Positions 31,601-46,047 are shown, numbered from the stretch's first letter. The stretch is DNA of 64,000 nt from Whitmania pigra (GCA_021613335.1 JAJTWR010000450.1:307001-371000); one strand, 5' to 3'. Translations and numbers: made by a program. The notes: a model not told the origin generated them from the letters alone.

Positions 31601-34600
31601 GCGGGCCTAGTCGGTCTAGAGCCGTGGCTAGGGAAATGATTAAAATTATTTTAATGATAATTATTCCAATTCATCTCGTATCGCATTAACTTACCACCAG
31701 CCGACTCTCGCTTGTTTGTAAACAACAGGTCTTATTTTGAGCATTTCATGGCTTGAATGGCAAATGAATTATTTGAATACGGTCAGTTCAATGGAAATCG
31801 TGTCAAGTCGTTTAGTCACGGCTGGGGTCATCTTTCGTGACGTCATTGTTCGCTTCAAACCCGCTGCTAAAATTAACATTTTTATTTTTCCAGAGTCTTC
31901 TTCGGATATTTTTTGAGAATTCATTGAAAGCTTTTATCTTACAAACTAATTGCAAAATTACATTAAAACGAGGTAACAGCCTGTATTATACATCAATACA
32001 AAGTTGTATTATACATCAATACAAAGTTACATTATACCTCAATATGACATTATATTGTACAATAATACGACATTTATCAATAATATTTTATCAATAATAT
32101 GATATTATACATCCATACACAATTACCGTACGAACTTAAATTCGTAATTCGGAAATCAAACACAGGATGTGGGTGGTAAAAATATTTCCTCATAATACGC
32201 TCGACAATTACGAAAGTTTTGTTAATCACATTTAATGGTAGCAAACTAGCGGTGTCATCGAGTGAAGAATATGACGGCCGGTCGAAATTGGACGCTGATA
32301 AGGCAGAAATAGCCGAAAGCACTCAAATTCACCCGGGGTTTCCAACGCGGGCAGTAAACTTTCATCTGCTCGTTGGAAAAAATAAGAACATCGAAAAAGG
32401 ACCAAAACCGTCTCGACCATTTTGAGTCGCTAATCTAAATTTTACCTCTCGCAGCGTGCGGATAAATATCAATGGAGAGATGTTACGCAACTCCGATTGC
32501 CACTACAAACTCCTGCCGTGGAGTGTTTAATGGAACTCGCGAGTGTTGTTTGTCGATATTTTTTTACTGTCAAAAAAAAAAAAAATAAATAAAATAAATA
32601 AAAATAAAAATAGGAATAGGAATTACGAGGACAAAATTTTAAATAATCTGTTAAAGGAATTATTTACTTCGGTAACGAACGACGACGTTGCATCGCTAAG
32701 CTACGGATGTGCATATTACTAAGATATGAAATCAAAAGTTTGATTGATTGATTGATCGATTGAATTGAATTGATTGAATCTTAGTCAAACAACTCTTCAA
32801 AATGTCACACAAGCGAACGGATTGCTTATTTTGACACGTAGGCTCGACACATTGCAGACACCTCCTTATTTTATTGAAATCTTTGCATCTCCGTACTCGT
32901 CCGGACTTGTACAAATCGCCGACAAATCGCGAAGCAAACACAAACCAGGAATTTGAAAAACAGGACGAATTGCCGACCGAGCGTGGTAGAACAATAGGAC
33001 AATAAAACTCATCCTCAGTGGCCAGTTTGTCCTGCGTTGCCTAGGAGATGCTGGTCACTCCGCTGTTGACCTTTTCCATGCTATTCCATCAATCATCGAC
33101 GGCCATTGTTTGTTGTTGTTGTTTGTAATTCTCATTCTCGATACTGGGCGTTGTTCGGCTGTTTGACATCGGCGATTTGATATTTTATTTATTGTTTATC
33201 TCGTTCGCGCTGGAACTTGCAGAGGATGTGAGTTGAAGTTTTCCACGGCACTTGATGAAAATATTTTTCTGCTTATTTTGTTTGTTTTCTTTGTTTTGTG
33301 CATGACCGATGAGAAATCCGATTGGGATGTGACGATAGGTTGAGTTTTTATGCGATTGATTGATTTATTGATTGATTGATAATAACTGATTGTTGTTCCA
33401 TTCGAGGCAAGATCTCATGAAAGCGACCCGCTCACCCCTCGGTTGACTGGACAGATGAATGGTCAACTGTTGATCATTAGTCATGTTTCACGCTTCGTTG
33501 CATTCACACGTGCATCTCTTCTCGCACGTCCACGTCAACTTCTCGTCCATATTTGTCTCCTCTTTCCACCTGCTCTCAATGCTATTTCATCAACTTCAGT
33601 CCAGTATTTATAAGCCTTCTAGCACCAATGGATTGATTCCGTCGTCCGGCAACATTTCATTTACATCCTTAAGCGCTAATGCGTAACCGTTACGCAATCT
33701 GGATTCTATCGATTTGAATGTCAAATGGTTAAAAATAAAAAACACTTTGTCGAAGATACGCAACCAGTTGCAAATTCAACCAGGTTGTTAGATTGAATAA
33801 CGAAAACCAAAATTGAAAACCAAGAAATCTCCTAATCAATCTCCAAATATCTATCATCCATTCCATCTATTCATCCGTCCGTGGAACAATGGAGTTGCTA
33901 ATTTAACTTTTCCATCTGCTACAGTCCTGGTTGCTCTGGCAACGAAAAAGGCACACGAACTGTAAGGAGTTAAAGGATGATTAATGATGGACTTGGTGGA
34001 ACTGACCATCTGATGTGGTCATCCCTCTAAGATGTTCGATCACTTTCTAGAACTTTCGATTAGCAGATCCGATTATTATTATTATTATTATTAGTAGTAG
34101 TAATAGTAGTAGTATTAAGTATTGTATTGTGTTGTAAGTATTATGTTTGTTTTCTATTTAATCTCAGGATTAAGATGCGGGTTATCGCTTGGGCGCTAAG
34201 TTGAAATTCTTTTGTCCAATTCTTTTTTTTTTTCAACCTGTACCGTGACTACGGATGTCCAGCAATTGTGACGCAATTGGTTATTATTCTCTTGCTTTTT
34301 ATCGCGTCATGACTTGAATTTCACAGAACATCTGAAATTGAATAATTACGCAATCGAGTGTCCAGTTTATGAAACAACGACGACAAGTAACAATGTCTCA
34401 AACGTCTAGAATAGACATGCGAGCCTACGGCCAACAAGCATGTTGTGCAAGCTCACTGTAAATGAATATTTATTCAAAATTCTAAACTTCCATCCCCCTT
34501 TTTTTCCCCTGCTTTCATGCTTTTAAAACGATTAAAAATTAAAACGAAATAAAAGCAAATGTTCCGCCATTCTAGAAGAAGTTACATAAGCAAGCATGCA

Positions 34601-34680
34601 TCCACGCGATGGTCGCCGAAATCTATTAGCATACAAAAATGCAGCCCAATGCTAGAAGTGTTTGGCTATCTCAGGCTACT
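27400..34680. other. Gene-poor region upstream of hunchback
   Basis: About 7 kb without a supported gene. It includes a (TTG)n tract at 28611-28665, a less AT-rich unique stretch at about 29690-30130, and short (ATT) runs near 30960 and 31255-31370. Open frames here are either simple-repeat translations or short and without family resemblance. Cis-regulatory DNA for hunchback is likely but not demonstrated. Confidence 0.45.
29154..29193 (+). repeat. 40-bp dispersed repeat, copy 2
   Basis: One base different from 26323-26362 (A for G in ATAATC-AATAAA). Confidence 0.85.
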
Positions 34681-34683
34681 TAT

Positions 34684-34864
34684 CTGATTGGTCAGTCGAA
34701 CGTCGGGACTACTTCTTGCGCCTATAAAAGCCTGATAAAAAAGGGCCGAATTTTTTTTTGCACGCACCTCGATACTTTCGTAACTTAATTTATTATTTTT
34801 TGTTTGCTGGTTGCATGGAGTTGAGTTTGTTGAGAAGTTCAGAAGTTCCATCCTAAAGACGAGC
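34684..34864 (+). promoter_or_regulatory. Candidate core promoter and noncoding first exon of hunchback
   Basis: A CCAAT box in reverse sense (TGATTGGTC) at 34684 and a TATA box (TATAAAAG) at 34723-34730 are correctly spaced for a start near 34755. A donor GTACGT at 34865 and an acceptor TTGCAG ending at 37136, thirty bases before the hunchback ATG, would define a 5' intron of about 2.27 kb. The link to hunchback is inferred from position and splice signals only. Confidence 0.45.
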
Positions 34865-37136
34865 GTACGTTTTTTGTGTTTTTGCAATTTGTTATTTTTA
34901 CAAAAATTATTCGATTTTTTTCCAATTTTTTAATTTTTTTTCGTTTTTTTGAAACATTTCGTAACAATTAACTTCGAGTCAGTTTCTACTGCGCACTTGT
35001 CTTTGAAAACATTCAGGGAACGATAGAACAAAATTATCCCAGCTTAGTCGAAACTTTGTAGCGTTAGTTTTGGTCCAAAATTTGGATCATTTGTCCTGTT
35101 TTCTCATTTGGCAGGATCTGTTAATTTGGGATGGGGTTTAATGACTTCGAGAGCAACAGACCAGAACTCTTTCAAATGGCATGTTATTAATGTCAAGGAC
35201 GTCACATTAAACCCGACTACCGTGTTCAGCATGCGTTTCAGCCGTTCGTTCATTTTACCATTTACAATATGAATGCCATTGTCGTTCCAATTCCCACGTA
35301 TTAAAACTTTAAACGATAAAAACTCGGCCCTATCTCATTGCAAATTTATGGCGTTATATGACGATTTAAATAAATAGTTTCAATTAGGGCGGTTTTTTTT
35401 TGTGTGATTTTCTTACTTTTATTCGATATTCCGATATTTCACTCATTGCCTTTCTGATTGAAACCTGTTTGAATAGGCTCCTCGGTGTCTTGTGACGCAA
35501 TGGGTGTCGATTAAGTTTTATTTATGACGTAGTTTAATGTCACTTTATTTTGGTTAACTGTGGAAGAAGGTAGTTTGGTTATGATTTTTTTTTATTAGTT
35601 AGTTATTATTTGGTTAGTATTACTTTAGTTAAAATTTCGATCGATACGTTACTTTCGACGGCTACTTTCTACTTCCTTCTACTTAGTATCAGCCGCCGTC
35701 CGAGTATTATCTCGTGCCGATAAGAACTCTCACTGATAATGCTGAACGTATTAAAAAATGGTTCGAGACACCACAAGAATGCAATCTCATCTCGGATAAT
35801 TAATTAAATTACAGGCATTTCACTTTTCGCACTCCAAGCATCCCTATCTAATCATAATATCAAAGAGTTAGGCTTCTGATGCGCTTGATTGATTTTTCAT
35901 CGTCAAAAGTTTTTTAAATTATTTAATCGGGCCTTGTGTTGTGCAAATGAGTGACAAAATAATCCCCATTAATTATTTATTCTATTCTCGAAATTTAGCC
36001 GAATCTTCGTTGAATGAGGCGCGTACTTCCATGACAGCATCATCGCTCAAAGGAATTGATTAGCACTGATGAAGCCATTTTATTAATTCGTTTTATTAGT
36101 CTAACATCCCCAGCTAGCCGTAACTCGGAAGGAAGACAAAGGCTAATGTAAATACATCGAGCAACGTGTTACGAACACTGGCATGCATAAAAACCTGGCA
36201 ACCGGTAATTTATCGATAGCCACAAGTGCTCTCTGGACTTTGGTACAATTTCCTGATTCTAGTTTCGTTCCATTGGCTTCGTTTTCCTCTCCATCTTTCG
36301 GCACAACTGATCCACTGACCCGCTGTCCGTTGATGAGCAGCAGTGTTTGCTTTTTTGCCGTTCCACTGAACTGGATATTCGACTCCCCGTGTTTCTCTGA
36401 CCCAGGTAATCAGAGTTTAAGTGCAAACAATATCAAGAAATATTGCCTACTTTTACTGCTCTGCGTGCCGAATGTGCTTCTAACTAGAAATGATTAGAAC
36501 TATTATTATTATTATTATTATTAATTATTAATAATATGTTGTTATTATTTTGTTGTTAACTTTACGAAACTGAATGCAAGCATTTCAAAAAGTCGAACAC
36601 CGAGAAATGCACAACGGACGAACACACCAAACCTTGGTGAAGGCTTGTAATTGTTTATTTATAAGCATCGAAGTAGCATCAATTGATCTGTACAAATACA
36701 CATCGATAGGTCTCAAATGGCTGGCCACCAGGCCTCATAGACGTGAGTAGTTGTAACTGGAAGTTACCAGCCGAAAGTGTGCATCTCTGGCATGAGGACG
36801 CGCACATTCTTTTTGTAGCTGTTGTTGAATATCTGTCGTCTGCCGCGACGGCATTGTTCTCTCTAATATTTCTAAATGTTTCATCTCGAGTTACTTTCGG
36901 TTTGTCACTAATCAATATCCATCATTAACATAAGTTATGAATGAATGAATGAATGAATGAATGAGTGAATGAATGAATGAGTTAGGAAGGATTATGAACG
37001 GCATCTTGTTAACGCAACTCCATCGACTTCATTAGCTTGTTACCCGCTAAAATGAATTTTTCATATTACAACTTACGCAACTAAGAAACATTTCAAGGAC
37101 GTTCGTAAACACGCTCAATTGCACATTCAATTGCAG
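34865..37136 (+). other. Probable 5' UTR intron of hunchback
   Basis: No coding exon was seen. Runs of six to eight T at 34912-34950 resemble Hunchback-type A/T-run binding sites. A 104-codon open frame at 36183 has no recognisable domain. A (GAAT)n tract lies at 36937-36981. Confidence 0.4.
36937..36981. repeat. (GAAT)n microsatellite
   Basis: Ten GAAT units with one GAGT interruption. Confidence 0.9.
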
Positions 37137-37166
37137 CGCTAGAAAATCGAGATCAATCAGAAAAAG

Positions 37167-38459
37167 ATGATGGACGAACATGCCACCGATAAAGTAAACA
37201 ACGCTCTCGAGAACAACGAAGATGCTACGATGGACTGGCTTCCATCTGAAATGGATAATAGACGCTCACTCGACTCTCTATCGAACGGTGCTCCAATCAA
37301 ACGAGAAATTGCAGATTATTCCAGTCCTAGAGCCGAGCTGGAACCTCAGCGGAATCATTCCAAAGTTCAGATCAAGGAAGAGGTTCGAGAAGACTTCAAC
37401 TCGCCTTCGGGCAGCGGCTACTTTCAGAAGAACGGCGCTCATTCCGACTGGTTTTTACCGAGGAGTAGCGGTAGCTTGCCAGGCGAGCAGGCGCCCGCTC
37501 TCTCGTCTCTCGACACTCTTCAGAGGATGATGCAGCGATTCGAGATGAAACCCAATCAAGATTTTCAAAATCGTCCCCCAGTTCTCGACCCTTTTAGTTC
37601 GCCAGATAGACACCAGAACCTCCCCTGGATGGACAGGAACCTGAGTCCTTACTCGTACCCCTATTTCTCGGTCGGTCTGACACCTCAAAGCTCGTCATCG
37701 ACAGATTCTCCGAAGCCGAACACGACTCAACAGACTAGGGAGTACCCTTGTAAAAAGTGCACATTCAAAGGTATGGAATGTTTGGCTTCATTGTGACCGT
37801 AGTTCAAATATTTGTACGATTGATTTCCATTAAGCCAACAGCAAGAAGGAACTGGACGGCCATTTGAAAGAAGAACATTACAAGGTGTCTTGTCCCTACT
37901 GTAACTACATCTCCACCAGCCAGGGTAGGATGACGCGGCACGTCGAATACGCCCACGGTCCCAAAGAGAACTCGGCCAGGGAGCAAAACGGAGAGGCGTC
38001 CCCGAACTCTTCTGAAGGCAGCGTCGATCACGTGGTACTCCTGGGCTCCAAGACCCTGAAGAAACCGAAGAAATGCAAAATCTGCAAAAATGTATTCCAC
38101 ACAAAAGTAAACATTCATAAAGAAGCTATTCCTGACTATGATGATGATGATGATGATGCGGCTAATGATTTTTTTTCAATGTAATGAATTACATAAATAG
38201 TTGTTTAGTTAATCATTCATTCATTTATTTATTTATTTATTATTTACAGAACGATTACTTCGACCACATGAACGAACATTACCCGATTCTCATCAGGTGT
38301 GACGTCCGCCATTGCAAGTTCGTGACCCACCTGCCCCACCACATGCGCTACCACAGGGGCATGCACAACGGTGACAAGTCATTCGAATGTTCAGAGTGCA
38401 ATTACAAGTTAGTCATCCGGCAGATTCAGATTCAAGTGCTCTCTACGTGTGTGTGTGTC

Positions 38460-38491
<32 letters not shown>

Positions 38492-39975
38492 TCCCCAATT
38501 TCGTTCTATAATACAACGACATTTCAAAATTAGCTCATTTCCTAACAATCGTTGGATTCATTTTTGTAAAAACTCATTTTGCTCATTTCAGGTGTGCCAC
38601 CACTTCTATGCTGAAGAGTCACATGAAATGCCACGACACCGTGTGCAGGTACAGGTGCGCTACCTGTAGCTTTGCCGCCAAGCACGCCAACGCCCTTAAC
38701 AGTCACTTGAAAAGGACTGGCCACGTAGCCGGGCCGGTTTTGAGCCCAGATGGAAGCATTCCTGTCGACGAAGCGAGCAGCAAGTTCGAGAATCACGTGA
38801 GAAAGAAGCCGCTGAAGTCATCGGCGTCGTCGGCTTCGGAGCTGCTACCAGCCAGTAGCATGCTAACTGCCGAAGAGAAGGACATCTTGGCTCAAGCGTA
38901 TTCACAGCCGAAAGTAGAACCACCCTCTTTCAGTCAGCCAATGGAGTCCTCTCCGCTCAATTCTCTCATTCCAGCTCCAGTCAATCTCTTTCCTCCGCCG
39001 CCTCCTCCTCCTCCTCCTCATCCTCATCCTCATCTTCCTCTTCCCCATCCAGTATTTTCGCCCCATCGATTCCAAATGGCGCAGATGTACATGCAAAACT
39101 TTCGCTACATGAACAGTCTCATGCCGCACGGTTTCAACTTCGGCCTGCCCTTCCCTTGGAGTACTGGTCAGAGTGGCAGTCCCTACCCTCCACCTGACGG
39201 TTTTTTCAACAAACAGAACCTCATCGAGCAAATGTTGTCATCATCGTTATCATCATCATCATCAACAACAACATCAAGTCAATCGACGCCATCAACTGCT
39301 CCAAGCCAACCCATTCCATCCAACGGCAACAACATCAACGACACCAGCCGCCCCAACAACAACAACAGCCACCAACTCAACGACAAAGTGAAGTCAGAGA
39401 ACGTAGACGACTCGAGCGACTGTCAACCACTCGATCTTTCCATGAAACCTTTTCAGGAGAAGAGGGTCGTCGACCATCAGGCAGCAGAAAGGAAGGATCC
39501 AACGAACCGTAAATCTCGCAGGAAAGGCATCGCCCACAAGCTGGACCTGACGTCTCTTAAAAACGACGTGGAAATGGAAGCAGTCGACGAGAACTGCGAT
39601 CATCACAACATTCCAGATCCATTCGCGTTGTCCTCGTGTGATAAAAACACCGCTCAAGCACCCTACAAGGCGACTGAAAAGCGACTAAAAACTTCACCAG
39701 CGACCTGCTCTAGCCTTCCAGATCTCGAGCCGATAGCTAGCCACGATTCTCCTCTGTCTCTATTCGTCGACGGCCAAGCCAAGGGATTTCCGTGCCACTA
39801 TTGCCAAGTGGTTTTCAAGGACAAGAGGATGTTCGCGTCCCACGTGCAGCTTCACAGTCCCGGCGATCCTTACCACTGCTCGGACTGCCAGAGATCCTTC
39901 CACAACGGCAGAGAGTTCTTCCTCCACTTGAGCGAATTCGAGCACAAATTGATTAATGCCAATCATTTCAGTTGA
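37167..39975 (+). CDS. hb: Hunchback zinc-finger transcription factor (leech LZF2-like), 4 coding exons, 805 aa
   Basis: Nuclear C2H2 transcription factor; in insects a gap gene and temporal neuroblast factor, in annelids expressed in embryo and nervous system. Exons 37167-37770, 37835-38106, 38250-38407 and 38592-39975 close in phase. Eight fingers: N-terminal pair at 195-216 and 221-242; middle four at 282-302, 309-331 (with CX4C spacing), 339-359 and 367-388 (FAAKHANALNSHLKRTGH, very close to insect middle finger 4); C-terminal pair at 746-766 and 774-796, the arthropod dimerisation pair. Other motifs are PLDLS at 624-628, a CtBP-binding form, and SUMO-consensus IKRE (44-47) and IKEE (69-72). 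Pro/His- and Ser/Thr/Asn-rich linkers arise from triplet repeats at about 38990-39040 and 39235-39370. The start ATG-ATG follows an acceptor at 37136. Whether this is the LZF2 orthologue itself rests on family knowledge. Confidence 0.95.
38452..38492. repeat. (GT)n microsatellite in hunchback intron 3
   Basis: About 20 GT units with a few CT/AT interruptions between exons 3 and 4. Confidence 0.92.
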
Positions 39976-40006
39976 CCTTTCTCCTTTGTAATAACGTTGT
40001 TGTTGT

Positions 40007-40023
40007 TGTTGATGATGATGATG

Positions 40024-40110
<87 letters not shown>
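40007..40110. repeat. (GAT)n/(TAA)n microsatellite
   Basis: GAT units grade into TAA units just 3' of hunchback; may lie in its 3' UTR. Confidence 0.92.
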
Positions 40111-40112
<2 letters not shown>

Positions 40113-40569
40113 GCTGTTGTTGTTGTTGCTTTAAATATTTGTATAATACATAATAATATTATTAATAATAATAATAAGGATTTAATTGCATCACTCATTG
40201 TATACAAATCAAAAACAATGGCGATCGTTTGTGTGTATAATCAGGTTTTTGTTTCTCATTTGATACTCATTATTAATAAACAATTATTAGTAAACAATTA
40301 TTATTAAAAGTTATGAGTAAACAATTGTTAGTAAACAATTATTATTAACAGTTAAGAGTAAACAATTGTTAGTAAACAATTATTGTCGTCGAATTGTTGC
40401 TGAACTTTTGATTGAAGTAGTTTTTTATTGTTTGCGTTTTCATAAATTCTTTTTTTTTATGAAGAGTCACAAGCTTTATTAGTTTTCAAGGCATTTATGT
40501 TCGCCATTACCTCACTACTTGAAGCATTACGATGACTTTTGTCTGGGAATTGACAAACAATTATTGCTG

Positions 40570-40674
<105 letters not shown>

Positions 40675-41357
40675 TTATTTGCTGATGACCAACGAATAGC
40701 AGTTCGAATAGCAGTCTTTTTAATAGAAGGCCATATTTCCATTATTCTTATGCCAGTGAAATATCATGCTACTGTATTTGCTAGCCAACCATAATAAGAA
40801 TAATAATAACAACAACAATGATAATGATAATAATAACAATAAAAATAATAACCATATTAAGAATTATATTTATAATAATAATAATTCCGTCAACATGACC
40901 AGCGCTAGTCTCACTGGCAAATGGAAGCATATTTGAAACATCTAGTCTACACCGCCAATGCCATAAATATCTTTTTGAAGATCGTTTTATTTTTATTATA
41001 CATTTTATATTATATTTTCATTATTATATTTATGTATATATGTATATGTATATAACATATAATATAATATATATATATATATACAGATTTCTGTGCCGTG
41101 AGTACGATAATAGTGATGATCTCTTCGAAATGTCTTAAAGCATTTATTCCTTCTTATTATTATTATTACAATTATAATTTTTTTCTACTGATGGAGCTGT
41201 CCAGTTGACCTTTAACTCTTTTGCCCTTTTGACCTGTTACACTGTTGCTGAGCTGCTTAATTCTGTTTTGTTGCTGTTGTTGCGTGAGAAGGGTTTCAGT
41301 TGAGTTGCTTCTTTTAACGTTTGGACAATTCGCGCCTCGACAAATTACTGCTAACCA

Positions 41358-41538
<181 letters not shown>

Positions 41539-42779
41539 TTTTTTTTCGCCTGATTATTCAGAAGCCTTTGTTTGGATTCATTGAAATGGAATTCATATTG
41601 AACAAGAGAACATCGAAACAGCGTTTTCAACTTGTACAAAGTTATTAGGAAGTAGTCGTTAGGGGCTTAAGAGAGAAATCTTCATAAAGGTTCTCGAGTA
41701 CTTTTGGATTAGCTTATAACTAATTATTTGACTGTGTTTAATCAATTTACTTTGTTCGCTTATTTATTAATTAAACTAATTAATTAACCACGACGAGAAC
41801 CAGAGTACAGGCTGCTGAAACGGGCAGCTGTCATTGATAGAAAGAAGGCGGATATGTTTTACATCTTCATCGCACATGACTTTCAAAAGCCCACATCAAA
41901 AGGGCCGACTCGATTACACAGGCTCCAGAAGTAGAAGAAGGTAAACATAATCAGAAAGGATTCAGTGAATTCTATGAATTCTATAAAATGTCTTTATTCT
42001 CGTCCTTCAAACAACTTCAATATTCGAGCCACTACTTTTTGTAACAACCTTGTTGTATAGGTAGTTTGTAATACTCTGTAGACCCGACTGAACGTGTTTT
42101 TACAGATGTTGCTTGGGAGGCCATGGTTCAGGGACTTGCGAAAATTAATTTATTTTTAATCACCACTGCCGCAATTCCCCAGAGGCGCGGCTGCTATCCT
42201 CCTGGCAAGCTTGCTCTGGGAAGGAATCTTAAATTTTTTCAAGAAGATGATTCATTCTAAAATGGTCAGCAGATTAACATGGCTATTCGGTTTTATTCTG
42301 TCTTTTAAAATAGGACTGTGCCAAAGCTTCGAGAAATTGCTAAGGTATAAATTGATAATTGAGCAATAATGAGAGCCATAATAAAAATAATTACGTCCAT
42401 AAAATTCCCTAAGGCGATATCAAGTTGTCTGTCAATGGAAGCGTAACCACCGCGCACTCAACAGTTGTTCGATGAACGAACGTTGAGCAATCATTTCATT
42501 TGAATATTCAATTAGCATTTTTTTTAAATCTTTAGTCGCTTACGATTTTGATAAATATAAATATTCATTAAAGGTAATCCTGTTGCGGATGGGATTAATT
42601 GTGAATTCTTAATTACGCTGATCAAACAAAAAATATGAAAGTCAAAAAGTGACTATAAAGCCTTGGGGGTATAAACAAAGCCACTTTGTCGATGTAACTT
42701 TCAATCCCACGAGGCTGATAGCCGTTTTGAAGTATCACAGACAAAGACCTTGTTTCACCTAGAAATTTATTTGCAACAA

Positions 42780-42912
42780 TTTGTTTATAATAATTAATTT
42801 ATAACAATTTGTTTATAATAATTTATATATAACAATTTGTTTATAACAATTTATTTATAACAATTTTGTTTATAATAATTTATTTATAACAATTTGTTTA
42901 CAATAGTTTATT
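42780..42912 (+). repeat. Tandem repeat of an 18-34-bp AT-rich unit
   Basis: Alternating AACAATTTGTTTATAA and TAATTTATTTATAA blocks, about five copies, diverged. Confidence 0.8.
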
Positions 42913-43622
42913 TATATCCAATAATTGAAACCTTTTCAAATCGAACTCATCTTCTTTAACACACGAAAAATACACGCTTCATGAGATTCACACAAGTATG
43001 TTTGGTCCTTAAACCCGGGCCGAATTCGTATTTCTTATTTTGCCTTCGCACAAGTAATAAATTCTAATAATTTCTTAATTAACGCTAACAATGACAATAT
43101 TTTCTTGAAGCAAGGCTTAATCACAAAATTTACAATTAAAAAAATAATAATAATAAGTAAGAAAATTGCAATCGATCCAAAAATCACGATGTAATCATGG
43201 TGAATTTATCTGCAGTTTTGAATTTAGAAATTTCGAACCTCAATTAAAAAAAAAGTATTAACCCAAACAAAACATTATTTATAGTTGACAAATCGTAAAA
43301 ATGACATGGCAGTTTTGAATTTACAACTAGATTTTGTTACTTTAAAATTAAAATTCGCATAAGGTCAGTTAGACTACTAGATCTTACAAGCATCACAGTC
43401 TCTGTAGTTTACCTGTTGGGTAAATATATTACATTACAATTAATTACATTACAAATTAATTAATACATTATTCCATTTCATATATAAACATTATTAGCTA
43501 TTTGGCGATTCAGTTTTCATTTTCAAAATAAAATCGATTATTTGTAAATATTTTAATATCAAAAATAAATGAAAGAATCATCAGAATTAAATTAGTCAAT
43601 CTTATATGAACAAGACCTCACA

Positions 43623-46047
43623 TTAAGGCCTAGGTAGAAAGGACCGAGAAAATCTAGAAGTTGCCGACGATTTTGTTTCTACAATTAAACAAAAATAAAT
43701 GTTAATAACTAATTACAAAAATTTATTCCAATTATTAAATCAAATCAATCTTAAACAAAAAATAATAACTCATTAGAAATATTTATTAAATTATTCATAT
43801 TTACCACTCGAACTTTTGGAACTTCCGGAATCGACGTTAGAAGGCTGAAAATTATATTTGATGAATTGAAATATAATTTATGCGGGTTAAGCTATTTCGA
43901 TTCAATGATAACCAATAATAAGTAATGTTTTTATTTGTTTTAGTTAAATCTATTTTAAGATTGTTTATCTATTTTATTTAAATCTATGTTAAGATCGTCT
44001 AACTATTTTATTTAAATCTATGTTAAGATTGCCTAACTATCTTATTTAAATCTATGTTAAGATTGTAGAACCTTTTTAACGTCTGAAGACTTTTTGTCTT
44101 CAATGTTGGACTTGGGAATGCTAAGCTTATGTGATTCTTTCGTTGATGTGCTCTGTTAGAATTAATTAAAACCTATTATTAATAAATATCATAATTAATT
44201 AAAGCATATTATTTGTAAATATCGTAAGTAATTCAGAAATAATTCAGTTAAATATCATAATTATTCAAGAAGGATACGTCAAAACAAAACTCTAATAAAT
44301 AAACTTTAATCAATAATTTATAAGGAGGTATTAACAAATATAAATAATAAATTTAAAAAAATTATAAACTATAAATTGTAAAAAAAATTACAAATAAATT
44401 ATCCAACAACAAAACAATGGAATGTCTCTCACAGACGAGATGGCAAGGTCAAGGCGTGTCTGAAGCTTGGAACGTTCCTCGCTCCAGTGATTTCGTTCCT
44501 TTTCAAATTCCAGTTGTGCTTCCAAAATCTTCTGCTGGCATTTCGTCCATTCCTTGAGACGATCTTCCAGCTGAAATTATATTTAGTGCAATTTTTTATT
44601 CTTTATTTTAAAACTTGTTAAATAACAAATATTTATATAATGTATACAAATATTTAATTATATTTAGTGCAATTTTTTATTCTTTATTTTAAAACTTGTT
44701 AAATAACAAATATTTATATAATGTATAAAAATAAATATTAGGTGTTATTTGGAATACTTTAGCGATTATAATCCGGGTTAAATGGAATTTAAGATTTTTA
44801 ACTGAAAAAAGCCTTGCATTAATATCAACAATTAATGCTGTTATTTGCATATCGAATTATAATATTTATAATAAAATATTTTATTATATATATTATTAGT
44901 AATAATTATTTATTTAATTTTAATTAATTATTTAGTAATTAATTAGGAAATTAATTATTAGTAATAATTATTTATTATTATATATATAAATTATTTAGTA
45001 ATAATAATTATTATTGATAATTAATAAACAAATAATATAATAATTTGTTAAACCTCTTTGTTCTTTTCCTCCAGCGTCGCAGTCTCCTTCTCAAATGCCA
45101 ACCTCTGAGTCTCAATTTTCTTCAACAATTCCTCCCTGTCTGCTGATCGTACTGCTTCCAAATCTGAAAGCTGTTTCTCCACGTCCTTGAGAAATTCAGA
45201 GGAGGATGAAGGAGAAGATGTTGTTGCTGATGATGATGTTGTTGTGGAATTTGTTGTGGACGAAGCCTCGAAGGTCGACGGAATGGAAAGCTTCCTAGGA
45301 ATGCGTGCAGCTCCTCCGAATTTCTCGAATTTGCTTCGAAAATCCGACGCCTTCTTTTCATCTGTGCCGAGCGTGGAAGGCTGGAAAACGTGGACAAAAT
45401 ATGGCGGTTTTGTACATCGTGTAATATTGTGCTAATAATGACTAAAATTTATTTGCTAATAATGATTAAAATATATTTTCAAAACAGTTTTAATGAGCGA
45501 AAATGAATTCAATGATTCCGCGGTTGCACGATAATTGACCTAGTTGCTGTAGCTAGTGGGCTTTGGTTCAGATATTTGCATTCCTTAAGAACTTAGGCAA
45601 TATTATGCAAGATTATTAATTAATTACTGCTTGCTAATCATCACCACTACTAATAATAATCCTGGTAAAACAGCTAACCCTTTTTTCCGAAACATTATCC
45701 GTGGAGGCAGACGACTCCGTAGCTTTCAATTTATTTTCCAGTTTCACTTTGGCAGTGGTTTCCTTCCTCAGTTTGTCCTTGAGATCCTCAAGGTCTTTGT
45801 TGCATTTCACGATTTCTTTCTGCTTGTCCTCGATCTATCATTTGTCTTGTTTTTAGTTCGTGATATGAAATTACGAAGAAAAAATGAATGTCGATTTAAT
45901 GCGATGATTTAAATGCCAAAGGAGAATCTTTGTCGATGCCCACTTTGATGCAATTATTTTGTTAAACATACAATAATTGGTTAATTGGTATTTCAACGTA
46001 TTTTAACGCTTTATCAAACTTATGAACAATTGAGTTATAAATTGTTG

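Noticed and set aside
36183..36497. 104-codon frame upstream of hunchback
   Set aside because: No domain, no repeat-free homology recognised, and it lies inside the presumed 5' intron; composition is not clearly coding.
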